Assembly: GCA_023898725.1 (NCBI GenBank)
Contig: CP060236.1
Coordinates: 493,501-557,500 of the forward strand
DNA length: 64,000 nt
Source of the DNA: Alphaproteobacteria bacterium
GTDB lineage: Bacteria; Pseudomonadota; Alphaproteobacteria; JAUHZC01
Direction: 5' to 3'
This document shows positions 8,967 through 18,208 of this stretch, in pieces. The translations under genes were made by a program, and so were the position numbers. Below the pieces are notes generated by a model, which ran no database searches, had not been told where the DNA came from, and saw only the letters and a list, made by a program, of their open reading frames with translations. The stretch's first letter is position 1, and each line of letters opens with the position of its first letter.

Positions 8967-9402
8967 AAACGTATGAGCGTGTAAGTCATGCTTTTTGTGT
9001 AACATAAGATTTGATAACTGACGAGGGGGGAACTTTGTTAGAATTAATCGGCGCACATAAAAACAAACTCGTTGCAACCAAGAGGGACACCGCAGGTTTT
9101 TAACGTCCTTAATTGGAATCCTTGGGAATGCAAAAAATTCATGACTTCTTCGTGTTTAGAAACCTCAAAGGGATAACCGCCTGCCCAGTTTGCGCCAAAT
9201 TGAAAAGCGTATTGTGGGATCTATGGATGTTTGCATGGATTGACGGTTGATTGCGACTGCCTTGAATGTAAAGGGTGCTGCATTTTAGGCAATACGTAAC
9301 GTGTGTGTGGTGTTTGCTAAAAATCATTATTTGGCATAATGATTTATTGTATTTGCAATGGTTTGCGTCTAATCTAGGGCATGTTTTTTAAAGGTAAAAT
9401 TG
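8967..9402. other. Intergenic region between divergent gltX and ssb
   Basis: About 435 bases without a convincing gene. It must hold the divergent promoters of gltX (-) and ssb (+). The short open frames here have no family features, and no tRNA, SRP RNA or tmRNA pattern was recognised. The notable element is the perfect inverted repeat at 9321-9345. Confidence 0.6.
9321..9345. promoter_or_regulatory. 10-bp perfect inverted repeat upstream of ssb
   Basis: AAATCATTAT and its exact complement ATAATGATTT are separated by five bases (TTGGC), ending 57 bases before the ssb ATG. A weak promoter-like pair (TTGTAT 9347-9352, TAATCT 9370-9375, 17-base spacing) follows immediately. This geometry suits an operator overlapping or abutting the ssb promoter. 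It is not the alphaproteobacterial SOS box (GTTC-N7-GTTC). The regulator is unknown. Confidence 0.4.
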
Positions 9403-9918
9403 ATGTCTGGATCAGTAAACAAAGTGATACTTGTGGGAAACTTGGGAAAAGACCCTGAGGTGCGTACGCTTAATGATGGTTCTCGGGTGGCGAATCTGTC
9501 TGTGGCAACTAGCGACGTATGGCGTGACAAGGTAACTGGTGAGCGTAAAGATCGCACGGAGTGGCATCGCGTGGTGGTCTTTAATGATAAATTAGTCGAG
9601 ATTCTGGAAAAATATACCCGCAAAGGCAGTAAGGTCTTTTTGGAGGGCCAACTGCAAACGCGCAAATGGGCAGATCAAAGTGGTCAGGAAAAATATTCGA
9701 CTGAAGTCGTATTGCAAAAATACCGGGGTGAGTTGACATTGCTAGATGGCCGTAGTGATGGACAGGCACCTTCGCGTGCTGCAGATGGACCAGCGTATGG
9801 AGACAGCTTTGGCCCGAGTCAAGTGACACCTCCGCTGGGTCATGGGGGGTCTTCCTCTGCTGATGGTCCTCAGGCCTTCACCCCGTCTTCTTTTGATGAT
9901 GACGAGGTTCCCTTCTAG
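9403..9918 (+). CDS. ssb: Single-stranded DNA-binding protein
   Basis: Homotetrameric SSB that coats single-stranded DNA and recruits replication and repair partners. The ATG at 9403 has AAAGG 8 bases upstream; the preceding in-frame TTG is unlikely. The protein has 171 residues. The N-terminal OB fold (about 1-110) starts SGSVNKVILVGNLGKDPEVR and includes WHRVVVF. A Gly/Ser/Pro-rich linker leads to the acidic tip DDDEVPF, the canonical partner-binding tail. gyrA starts 67 bases downstream, probably in the same transcript. Confidence 0.96.
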   Translation: MSGSVNKVILVGNLGKDPEVRTLNDGSRVANLSVATSDVWRDKVTGERKDRTEWHRVVVFNDKLVEILEKYTRKGSKVFLEGQLQTRKWADQSGQEKYSTEVVLQKYRGELTLLDGRSDGQAPSRAADGPAYGDSFGPSQVTPPLGHGGSSSADGPQAFTPSSFDDDEVPF

Positions 9919-9985
9919 TCTATAGCGCCACCAGGAGTGCTGAGTACTTACCCCCTTATAACCACCATTACGCTTAAGGAAAACC

Positions 9986-12700
9986 ATGAAAGACCAGGAA
10001 CGTCCTCTTAATAACACCAAGATTATTTCTATTGAAGACGAGATGCGTTCGTCCTATTTGGACTATGCCATGAGTGTGATTGTGTCGCGTGCGCTCCCTG
10101 ATGTGCGTGATGGGTTAAAGCCCGTCCATCGCCGTATTTTGTATACGATGGATGAAAATGGCTTCGATTATAACAAGCCATTCCGTAAGTGTGCAGGTAC
10201 GGTCGGTGATGTGATTCGTAAGTACCATCCTCACGGCGATCAGGCAATTTATGATGCGCTTGTGCGGTTGGCACAGAACTTCTCGTTGCGTGAAATGCTT
10301 ATCGATGGTCAGGGAAACTTTGGGTCTATTGATGGTGACCCTGCGGCGGCATATCGGTATACAGAAGCTCGCCTTGCAAAAATATCACGGTTTTTGTTGG
10401 ATGATATTGACAAAGGAACAGTCGATTTCCAACCAAACTTTGACAACTCTACAAAAGAACCCATGGTATTGCCGGCGCGCTTCCCCAACCTTCTTGTAAA
10501 TGGCGCAGGAGGCATTGCTGTGGGTATGGCAACGAATATTCCTCCTCATAACTTGGGCGAAGTCTTAACAGCATGTGCGGCGTATCTCGATAATCCTGAT
10601 ATTACCACAGAAGAGCTCATGGAAATTGTGCCTGGTCCTGATTTCCCCACAGGTGCCCAAATTGTAGGGCGTCACGGCATCCGTGAAGCTTACGCCACAG
10701 GGCGTGGCTCAATTATGATGCGGGGTGTTTCTTCCGTGGAAGAGTTTGGCAACAACCGCGAAGCAATCATTATTACCGAAATTCCCTACCAAGTGAATAA
10801 AGCGCGCATGATTGAGCGCATCGCAGAACTGGTCAATGCCAAGCAAATCGAAGGTATTAGTGATCTTCGTGATGAATCAGATCGTGATGGTATACGTGTT
10901 GTGGTTGAATTGAAACGTGACGCGGATGCGAGTGTTGTTTTGAACCTCCTGCATAAACACACTCCGCTGCAAACTTCTTTTGGGGCAAATATGCTGGCTC
11001 TTGTGCAGGGACGTCCTGAAACTTTAGGGCTGAAGCGTATTTTGGTTGAGTTTGTGGCCTTCCGTCAAGAAGTCATTACCCGTCGTACGCACCATTTGTT
11101 AGATAAAGCACAATCTAAAGCACATGTAGGGATTGGTCTTGCTGTTGCTGTGGCAAACCTTGATGATGTGATTGTGTTGATTCGCAGGGCTCCCGATCCA
11201 CAAACAGCCCGGGAACAGCTCATGGAGCGCTGGTGGAATGCGGATGATATTTTGCCCCTTGTGAAGGTTGTGGATGATCCCCAATATGCAGATATTGCTA
11301 AGGGTTATAAATTTTCAGAAGCCCAAGCGCGGGCAATTCTTGAGTTGCGACTGCATCGTTTAACGGGTCTTGAGCGTGATAAGATCGCAGCGGATTTGAA
11401 TGCGTTGGCTGAAGAAATCAAGGGATACATTGAAATTTTGAGCTCTCGGGAGCGGCTCTATGAAATTATGCGCGCCGAATTTGAAGAAATTAAGGCAGAA
11501 TTTGCAACACCACGTCGCTCAGAAATCATTGAAGGGGCATTGACGTCTGATATTGAAGACCTTATTCAGCGGGAAGATATGGTTGTTACGGTGAGTCATA
11601 ACGGCTATGTAAAGCGGGTCCCTTTGTCGACGTACCGCGAACAGCGTCGCGGAGGCAAAGGACGTTCCGGCATGGCAACCCGCGATGAGGATTTTGTAAA
11701 CAAAGTTTTCGTTGCTACAACCCATACACATGTTCTATTCTTTACGGATCAAGGAATGTCTTACCATCTGAAGGTATATCGTTTGCCTTTGGGGACCCCC
11801 CAAGCTCGCGGTCAGGCGATTATCAATATTCTTCCTCTTTCTAAAGGCGAGCGGGTGACGGCTATTCTGCCTCTCGATGAAGATCAAACTCTTTGGGAAA
11901 ATCGTGAAATAGTCTTTGCTACAGCGAGTGGTTCTGTGCGACGCAATCGTATGAGTGATTTTGCGAATATTAAGTCTAACGGTAAAATCGCCATGAAATT
12001 AGACGAGGGCGATCGATTGATTGGTGTATCTTTGTGTGATGAAAACGATGATGTCTTTCTCAGCACGTACCAAGGAAAATGTATCCGGTTCCATGTGAAT
12101 GATGTGCGTATTTTTAGTGGGCGGACATCAACAGGTGTGCGTGGTGTGCGGTTGGCGGCAAAAGACCACCTTATTTCCTTGATGACCCTCCCTCATGTTG
12201 ATGCAACGAGTGAAGAACGCGGGGCGTATCTGCGTATGGCTAGTAAGCTACGTCGTGGTGATGACACGGGTGATGAGGGAGATTCACCCGAAAGCACCTC
12301 CACTGACTATGTTCTTTCAGAAGAACGTTTCAAGGAATTACAGATACGTGAAAAATTTGTACTCGTGGTTTCAGAAAAGGGTATGGGAAAGCGTTCATCG
12401 GCTTACGAGTATCGTGTGTCAGGACGCGGAGGCATGGGTATTGCGAACATTGATGTCACATCTAAAACAGGCCCTGTTGCCTCATCTTTTGTGGTTGATC
12501 GTGATGACCAGCTTATGTTGGTTACGAACAATGGTCAGCTCATTCGTTGTGGGTTACACGCGGTGCGTATCGTGGGGCGTAAAAGCCAGGGTGTTTCCCT
12601 GCTGCGTGTTAAAGCAGATGAAAAAGTGGTATCAGCAAGTTTAGTTGCCGAATCGGATGAAGACGATGATAGTTCCGATTCTTCTGGTGATGCTTCCTAA
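9986..12700 (+). CDS. gyrA: DNA gyrase subunit A
   Basis: GyrA breaks and rejoins DNA in the A2B2 gyrase. The protein has 904 residues. The winged-helix/tower part carries catalytic Tyr125 in AAAYRYTEAR, and the C-terminal beta-pinwheel has the GyrA box QRRGGKG, which separates it from ParC. In the quinolone-resistance region, HPHGDQAIYD has Gln86 (codon CAG at 10241) where E. coli has Ser83. An insertion rich in acidic residues (about 750-765) and a Ser/Asp-rich tail are visible. AAGGA lies before the ATG. Confidence 0.97.
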   Translation: MKDQERPLNNTKIISIEDEMRSSYLDYAMSVIVSRALPDVRDGLKPVHRRILYTMDENGFDYNKPFRKCAGTVGDVIRKYHPHGDQAIYDALVRLAQNFSLREMLIDGQGNFGSIDGDPAAAYRYTEARLAKISRFLLDDIDKGTVDFQPNFDNSTKEPMVLPARFPNLLVNGAGGIAVGMATNIPPHNLGEVLTACAAYLDNPDITTEELMEIVPGPDFPTGAQIVGRHGIREAYATGRGSIMMRGVSSVEEFGNNREAIIITEIPYQVNKARMIERIAELVNAKQIEGISDLRDESDRDGIRVVVELKRDADASVVLNLLHKHTPLQTSFGANMLALVQGRPETLGLKRILVEFVAFRQEVITRRTHHLLDKAQSKAHVGIGLAVAVANLDDVIVLIRRAPDPQTAREQLMERWWNADDILPLVKVVDDPQYADIAKGYKFSEAQARAILELRLHRLTGLERDKIAADLNALAEEIKGYIEILSSRERLYEIMRAEFEEIKAEFATPRRSEIIEGALTSDIEDLIQREDMVVTVSHNGYVKRVPLSTYREQRRGGKGRSGMATRDEDFVNKVFVATTHTHVLFFTDQGMSYHLKVYRLPLGTPQARGQAIINILPLSKGERVTAILPLDEDQTLWENREIVFATASGSVRRNRMSDFANIKSNGKIAMKLDEGDRLIGVSLCDENDDVFLSTYQGKCIRFHVNDVRIFSGRTSTGVRGVRLAAKDHLISLMTLPHVDATSEERGAYLRMASKLRRGDDTGDEGDSPESTSTDYVLSEERFKELQIREKFVLVVSEKGMGKRSSAYEYRVSGRGGMGIANIDVTSKTGPVASSFVVDRDDQLMLVTNNGQLIRCGLHAVRIVGRKSQGVSLLRVKADEKVVSASLVAESDEDDDSSDSSGDAS

Positions 12701-12914
12701 GGATAAGGAGCTTTTCTGCCCACACACAATATGTGTGTAGTTCCTCCCCCTTGTTGCTATAAGTAGATATCATGCCCATAGCACCTGGTAGCGATGGCTG
12801 GCAGCACAAGTGTATGTGCTACACGTAGAACAATATCATCGAAGTGATGGTATCCATTGCATTGGATGATAGGTAATTCTATACTAAATTTCATAACAAG
12901 AGGTATGGGATTGC
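12701..12914. other. Intergenic region before the DivL-like gene
   Basis: 214 bases. It contains a small hairpin (AGCACA 12803-12808 / TGTGCT 12815-12820) and some GT/CA inverted sequence near 12722-12740. Neither is followed by a T-run, so no terminator for gyrA is clear. No gene or recognised RNA was seen. A promoter for the downstream gene is likely but not pinned down. Confidence 0.4.
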
Positions 12915-15245
12915 ATGGAAGACTTATTCACCTTTAGTGGTGGCTTTAGCCTGGATCTTGTTTTTAATATTTTTCTTTATTTTATTTTAGGCCTATTGGT
13001 GTGGCAGTCTTCTGTGTTGAGATCTGTGCGTCAAAAAAAAGATGATTTAGAAAAAAAAACTGCGTATCTAGGATCTTTGATCGATCATAGCGAAGCCTCT
13101 TGGATTATATGGAATCTTGAAGATGAAACCTTCATCATTAGTGGGGGAATGCAATCGATTACAGGAAGTGATAGTGAAGAAGCCCTCAGTATGAGCGAGG
13201 CTGTTCTTCTCTTTGGTGAGGAGAGTAGAGATACCCTCACGGAACTCTTTGCGCAGTTTCGTGCAAGCCAGCGATCCTATAATGAACGGGTTGACAGTTC
13301 TTCCAAGGGCCGCAAGTTTGAGCTTTCCTTACGCCCACTTGATGGGGTGACTGCTGTGATTTGGGTTACAGATATAACGTCTGAAATTATTGATCAGGCC
13401 AATGCAAATAAACGAATTGCTAGTTTACTCGAAGAGCGACAGCGCTATCGTGCTATTTTGGATGCTTTACCTTATCCTATTTGGTACCGCACAGCCGATG
13501 GCAACCTAACATTCCATAACGCTGCTTATGGTGAAATGGATGATATGTCTCATGTGGGCGGGGAAAGCGCGCGTGAGAAAAGCTTGTGGTCAGAGTTTGA
13601 CATTATGCCTTCTCGAGTTGAGTCTGTGACTGTACCAGGGCGCATGGTCAATCGCCGTCACGTTGTTGTTGATGGGAGACGCGCACTTCTTGAAATGCAC
13701 GAAGTCAATGTGGATAACGAGCGTGTAGGGTTTGCCACAGAGTTGACTCAGCTTGAGGAAGGAAAAAAGGAGCTCATCCGCCATCGCCAAGCCCATCGCC
13801 AGGTGCTTGAAAATCTTAGTATTGGTATTACGATTTATGGCCCAGATAAGCGCCTCGTTTTTTTCAATCATGCCTATTCACGTATGTTTGAGTTTGATGA
13901 AAGTTTTTTGCACGCCTGTCCAAGTCTCGGTGAAGTGCTTGAAAACTTGCGGAGTCGTGAGTTGGTTCAAGAAAGTATGAACTTTCCCGAGTACAAGAAA
14001 CGCCTCTATCAGCAGTTTACCGCCTTAATTTCACCTTTGCAGGAGTTGACATATTTGCCCGATGGCAGAACATTACGTGTTATTACAGCACCCCACCCAC
14101 TGGGTGGCCTTTTTTATGTGTTTGAGGATGTCACCAACTCCCTTGAGCTTGAACAGAAGTACAATACGCAAATAGCCGTTCAAAAAGAAACACTTAATGC
14201 CCTGCATGAAGGTGTTGCTGTGTTTGGCTGTGATCATAAACTTCAGATTATTAATGAAGAATTTTTGAGTATTAATAGTATTGACGATGAATATTTAAAG
14301 TCTGGAATGACACTCTCTGAGGCAATGGATGTCAATAAAAATCAAATTATCCTCTCGGAATCTTGGAAAGACTATAAAGAGCGGGTGTTACGTGCTGTGA
14401 ATGAGCGTACTCCGCGCTCTGTTACGTTGGATATGAAAACAGGGAAAACCTTGAATTTTCGGTATCTTCCCCTAATCAATGGAGCGCATTTATTTTCTGT
14501 GATTGACATTACGGATCGCCTAAGAGTCGAAAAAGTACTGAAAGATCATAATAATGCATTGGTTGTGAATAACCGCATAAAAACAGAGTTTATTGAGAAT
14601 ATCTGCTATCTCTTTGAGCGCCCCTTGCGGCGGTTACAGGGGTATGGAGAAATCTTGATGAAAACACTGGCGAATGCTCCGGAAACTTCCCTGGAACCAA
14701 TTACACACATACGTGCGACAGCACAGCGATTGAATTCTTTAGTCAGTGATTTGCGCGGGTTGTCCGATGATGATCTTGAAAATTCCCCTCCTGTCCCACG
14801 CAAGGTTGACTTAGGGATTTTTGTCCGTGATTTTCTCTTAAGCATTCACGATGTTTTTGTCACACATAACCTTGAAATTTTTTCTGATTTACAGAAAAAA
14901 CCAATCATTGTAAGCCTTGATGAGACGCGCTTGCGGCAGGCATTTTTGCATTTATTTACAACAATTATTCAACAAATCCCCCCCAAATCAGTGCTACAAT
15001 TTACAACAAAATCTATCAAAAACCGGGGGGTCTTGGTGGTGCGCTTTCCGTCCAATGAGCGCTTACGGAAAATTTTTATGATGCCTGTATCAGATGAATT
15101 TGCTACAGATCAGGATTTTTCTCACCGTGAACGCCCCTATTTTCACCTGTTGTATAAGACCATCCGCTGGGCGGGAGGTGACATTGTTGTTTCGGGTCTT
15201 ATGCCCGAAGACCAACAAATCATTTTGTCACTAACATTATCATAG
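12915..15245 (+). CDS. DivL-like multi-PAS tyrosine pseudokinase
   Basis: Membrane-anchored signalling protein of 776 residues. It has one transmembrane helix (about 15-34), a short basic coiled linker and four PAS-like repeats (near 48-145, 170-270, 290-385, 410-510). A HisKA-like dimerisation helix pair starts near 548. In the H-box, FIENICYLFERPL has Tyr565 where a kinase has the phosphoacceptor His. The ATPase part is degenerate: the N-box is DETRLRQAFLHLF (D669) with no Asn, and no DxGxG or GxGLG box is visible. Caulobacter DivL (about 770 residues) likewise has Tyr for His and steers the CckA-CtrA cell-cycle relay. A DivL-type scaffold role is inferred. Confidence 0.75.
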   Translation: MEDLFTFSGGFSLDLVFNIFLYFILGLLVWQSSVLRSVRQKKDDLEKKTAYLGSLIDHSEASWIIWNLEDETFIISGGMQSITGSDSEEALSMSEAVLLFGEESRDTLTELFAQFRASQRSYNERVDSSSKGRKFELSLRPLDGVTAVIWVTDITSEIIDQANANKRIASLLEERQRYRAILDALPYPIWYRTADGNLTFHNAAYGEMDDMSHVGGESAREKSLWSEFDIMPSRVESVTVPGRMVNRRHVVVDGRRALLEMHEVNVDNERVGFATELTQLEEGKKELIRHRQAHRQVLENLSIGITIYGPDKRLVFFNHAYSRMFEFDESFLHACPSLGEVLENLRSRELVQESMNFPEYKKRLYQQFTALISPLQELTYLPDGRTLRVITAPHPLGGLFYVFEDVTNSLELEQKYNTQIAVQKETLNALHEGVAVFGCDHKLQIINEEFLSINSIDDEYLKSGMTLSEAMDVNKNQIILSESWKDYKERVLRAVNERTPRSVTLDMKTGKTLNFRYLPLINGAHLFSVIDITDRLRVEKVLKDHNNALVVNNRIKTEFIENICYLFERPLRRLQGYGEILMKTLANAPETSLEPITHIRATAQRLNSLVSDLRGLSDDDLENSPPVPRKVDLGIFVRDFLLSIHDVFVTHNLEIFSDLQKKPIIVSLDETRLRQAFLHLFTTIIQQIPPKSVLQFTTKSIKNRGVLVVRFPSNERLRKIFMMPVSDEFATDQDFSHRERPYFHLLYKTIRWAGGDIVVSGLMPEDQQIILSLTLS

Positions 15246-15259
15246 AGGAACGTTTAATT

Positions 15260-16378
15260 CTAAAAAGTACTCAGCCTGTTTTTGTGAATGTCGACACTTA
15301 TAATAAAGCCCATACCCATCAAGACTGTGATCATGGATGTTCCCCCATATGATACAAGAGGCAGTGGTACACCCACCACAGGCAAAAGTCCCGCAACCAT
15401 CCCGACGTTCACAATAACGTAAATGAAAAGAATTGTACTAATACCTGCTGCAAGAAGTGAACCAAACCGATTCCGGCATTGTGTGGAAACGGTATACCCG
15501 TAAGCAATTAAAATTGCATATAAAATGAGAAGAAAAACGCCCCCAATAAAACCAAACTCCTCTGAGTACATTGTGAAAACAAAGTCTGTTTGTTTTTCGG
15601 GTAAAAAGTTTAAGTGGCTTTGGGTGCCCTCAAGAAAACCTTTACCAAAAATTCCCCCAGACCCAAGGGCAATTTTTGACTGCAGCTGATGGTATCCTGC
15701 CCCCAGGGGATCGCGCCCCGGGTCAAGAAAAGTAAGGACACGATTTTTTTGATAACCATGCATACGGTTCCACATAAGAGGCATGGCGGCTAAAACAAGC
15801 GTGCTTGCCATACCAATAATCCAGTTAGGAAGACCAGAGTAATAAATCAACGTACAACCAACCATAATGAGAACAAGGGCAGTTCCTAAATCAGGCTGCT
15901 TGAGAATGAACAGAGCCGGGATAAAGACAAGTGCAAAGGCAGGCATTAATGATGTAAGCTTTTGTGTGTCGTATATAGAAAGCCCATAAAAATACCGGGC
16001 CAGCGCAACCACAAGAGAAATTTTCATTAACTCAGAAGGTTGAAGGTGAAAAAAGTACAGGTTAATCCATCGTTGTGCCCCCATGCCAACAAGGCCAAAA
16101 AGCTCAACCACGATGAGAAGCCCTAAAACCCAAAAATACATAAGATAGGCATTGCGAAACCAAAACCGAATATCCACAAGTGCAATAGCGATCATCATAC
16201 TTAGTCCTACACCAAAGCGGACAATCTGGCGGCTTGCCCAGGGTTTCAGGTGCCCTCCTCCTGCGGAGTATAAAATAGCAAATCCAATACATGCAATGAG
16301 AGTAAGAAGTCCCACAATCCATGGGTTAATGCTGCGTATTTTTCGTTGGTGTGTGCGTGAAATAAACCAGTTGATCAT
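15260..16378 (-). CDS. rodA: Peptidoglycan glycosyltransferase RodA
   Basis: SEDS-family polytopic enzyme that polymerises glycan strands during cell elongation, working with PBP2. The protein has 372 residues and about ten membrane segments. SEDS features include GAQRWINLYFFHLQPSE, PEKQTDFVFT (loop with the catalytic-type Asp), GGVFLL, and PLPLVSYGGTS near the C-terminus. It is the last gene of the mreBCD-mrdA-rodA transcript, 33 bases after mrdA. It faces the DivL-like gene with only 14 bases between the stops and no visible terminator hairpin. Confidence 0.95.
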   Translation of the reverse strand: MINWFISRTHQRKIRSINPWIVGLLTLIACIGFAILYSAGGGHLKPWASRQIVRFGVGLSMMIAIALVDIRFWFRNAYLMYFWVLGLLIVVELFGLVGMGAQRWINLYFFHLQPSELMKISLVVALARYFYGLSIYDTQKLTSLMPAFALVFIPALFILKQPDLGTALVLIMVGCTLIYYSGLPNWIIGMASTLVLAAMPLMWNRMHGYQKNRVLTFLDPGRDPLGAGYHQLQSKIALGSGGIFGKGFLEGTQSHLNFLPEKQTDFVFTMYSEEFGFIGGVFLLILYAILIAYGYTVSTQCRNRFGSLLAAGISTILFIYVIVNVGMVAGLLPVVGVPLPLVSYGGTSMITVLMGMGFIISVDIHKNRLSTF

Positions 16379-16411
16379 GATTTTCGTCTTCTATTTCTTT
16401 TGCCTGTTCTT

Positions 16412-18208
16412 TTATGGGGTTGTGTTTGTCAGTGTGATAATTTTTCGCAAAACCTCTCCCGCAAACGGAGCCGCCACCGATCCACCACCCCCCCCGTGGT
16501 CAATCACGACTGCCATAGCAAAGCGAGGGTTACTATACGGAGCCGCCGCTACAATCATGGCATGGTCACGCAGTTCCCAGGGAAGGTCGGCATTTTTTAT
16601 ACCTTCATCACGCTCTTTTTGGGTAATGCGTTTCACTTGTGCGGTGCTTGTTTTTGCAAACACATCGGTTGAGCCAAATTTTTGTCCCAAACGCCATCCC
16701 GTCCCCCAATCACTTACAGATAACCAAAGACCTTTGCGAATAAGAGAAAGATGCTCTGGTTGGGCATTGAGTGGAGGTGGTGCGGGGGCATCGGGTGTTT
16801 TGTAAAGACGTGCTGTGATGTTTTTCCCAGAGGAAAGACGTGCCATTGTAAGGGCGAGCTGAATCGGTGTGGCTTGGAGATATCCTTGGCCAATAGACAT
16901 GTTGATGGTATCACCACCAGTCCACGGTTGATGGTAAGTTGCACGCTTCCACGCAGGTGTTGGGAGAAGCCCACTTTTTTCGTTAGGAAAATCAAGCCCA
17001 CTTTTGCTGCCAAATCCTAATTTATGAGCAGCATTATATATTTTTTGGTGCCCCAGTTTTTGCGCGAGGACGTAAAAAAAAGTATCACAGGAATGCTGCA
17101 GGGCTTTTTCATAATCAACCAAGCCATGTCCGGTTTTTTTCCAGCAGTGAAATATGTGCGATCCGTAAGAAAATTTCCCTGTGCACGATACGTGTAGATC
17201 TTTAATGCCATCTTCAAGTGCTGCCAGCGCCACCGCAAATTTAAAAATGGATCCCGGTGGATAAAGCCCAGACATCACTTTATCCATAAGAGGCTTCGCG
17301 GGGTTGGAAAGAAGTTCCTTCCAATGAGGGGTGCTTATTCCTGTGCTAAAAACATTTGGATCAAATCCAGGTGCTGATACAAGGGCAAGGATGTCTCCGT
17401 TTGTAACATCAATGACAACGCAGGAACCACTTTGATGGCTCTGGAGTTTCTCATACACAAAAACTTGCAGATCCCTATTAAGAGTTAATATCAGCGATTC
17501 TCCTGGGATGCTTGGCTTGAGGGATAGGTCGCGAATTTCTCGCCGGTGCGCGTTAACCTCGGTTTCACGAATACCGGGGGTACCGAGTAGTTCATCATCA
17601 CGCTGTTTCTCAATACCTGTTTTCCCTACGTGGAGATTGGGTATTTTACGAAAACGAGCATGGGATTTTTGCCCATCGGCAAGTAAATGCACATGACCAA
17701 TGACATGAGAAAAAATTTTATCATAGGGATAGCTTCGAAGATGCCCGGCCTCAACAGAAAACCCTGGCAAGCGGTGAAGATTAACCTCAATTGCACATAC
17801 GTCACTCCAACTCAGATCTTCACTAATGGTAACAGGCAGAAATTTCGGTGAGGATCGCACGCGCTTTTGGATGATAGCATAGTCTGGAAATCGAAGGGAT
17901 GTAAGGGACGTGATGAGGGCAAGCGCCTCAGTAAGTGAGGGGACATCTTCGGGAAGAATCTGCAGAAAGTAGGTTGGGCGATTTGAGGCAAGGCTTTTGC
18001 CTTGGCGATCAAAAATTTCTCCCCGTACGGGTGTGAGGGGGGTTATTTTAATACGATTTCCTTCAGCAAGGTTTCTGTAGTGCTGCCTTTGGATAACTTG
18101 TAAATGAAAAAGTCGTGCTAAAAGAGTAGCAAAAAGAGCAATTTTCCCTGCCCCTACCAGAGCCATTCGACGGGTTAACAGATGATGGGAGTCCTGCTTA
18201 TTATTCAT
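16412..18208 (-). CDS. mrdA: Penicillin-binding protein 2 (elongation transpeptidase)
   Basis: Class B PBP that cross-links peptidoglycan in the elongasome. The protein has 598 residues. One N-terminal membrane anchor (about 17-35) precedes the dimerisation domain with TPVRGEIFDRQG. The transpeptidase motifs are S320-IF-K323 in PPGSIFK, S373-C-D375 where SxN is usual, and K519-T520-S521 in KTSTAQ where KTG/KSG is usual. The third-motif Gly-to-Ser and SxN-to-SCD changes are odd and may alter beta-lactam affinity. Its ATG overlaps the mreD stop as ATGA. Confidence 0.94.
   Translation of the reverse strand: MNNKQDSHHLLTRRMALVGAGKIALFATLLARLFHLQVIQRQHYRNLAEGNRIKITPLTPVRGEIFDRQGKSLASNRPTYFLQILPEDVPSLTEALALITSLTSLRFPDYAIIQKRVRSSPKFLPVTISEDLSWSDVCAIEVNLHRLPGFSVEAGHLRSYPYDKIFSHVIGHVHLLADGQKSHARFRKIPNLHVGKTGIEKQRDDELLGTPGIRETEVNAHRREIRDLSLKPSIPGESLILTLNRDLQVFVYEKLQSHQSGSCVVIDVTNGDILALVSAPGFDPNVFSTGISTPHWKELLSNPAKPLMDKVMSGLYPPGSIFKFAVALAALEDGIKDLHVSCTGKFSYGSHIFHCWKKTGHGLVDYEKALQHSCDTFFYVLAQKLGHQKIYNAAHKLGFGSKSGLDFPNEKSGLLPTPAWKRATYHQPWTGGDTINMSIGQGYLQATPIQLALTMARLSSGKNITARLYKTPDAPAPPPLNAQPEHLSLIRKGLWLSVSDWGTGWRLGQKFGSTDVFAKTSTAQVKRITQKERDEGIKNADLPWELRDHAMIVAAAPYSNPRFAMAVVIDHGGGGGSVAAPFAGEVLRKIITLTNTTP

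Noticed and set aside
9139..9327. 62-codon frame in the gltX-ssb gap
   Set aside because: No conserved feature, no ribosome site, and it crosses the likely ssb control region.
16152..16805. 217-codon open frame on the + strand
   Set aside because: It is a shadow across rodA and mrdA, both well supported on the - strand; no domain or ribosome site is seen.
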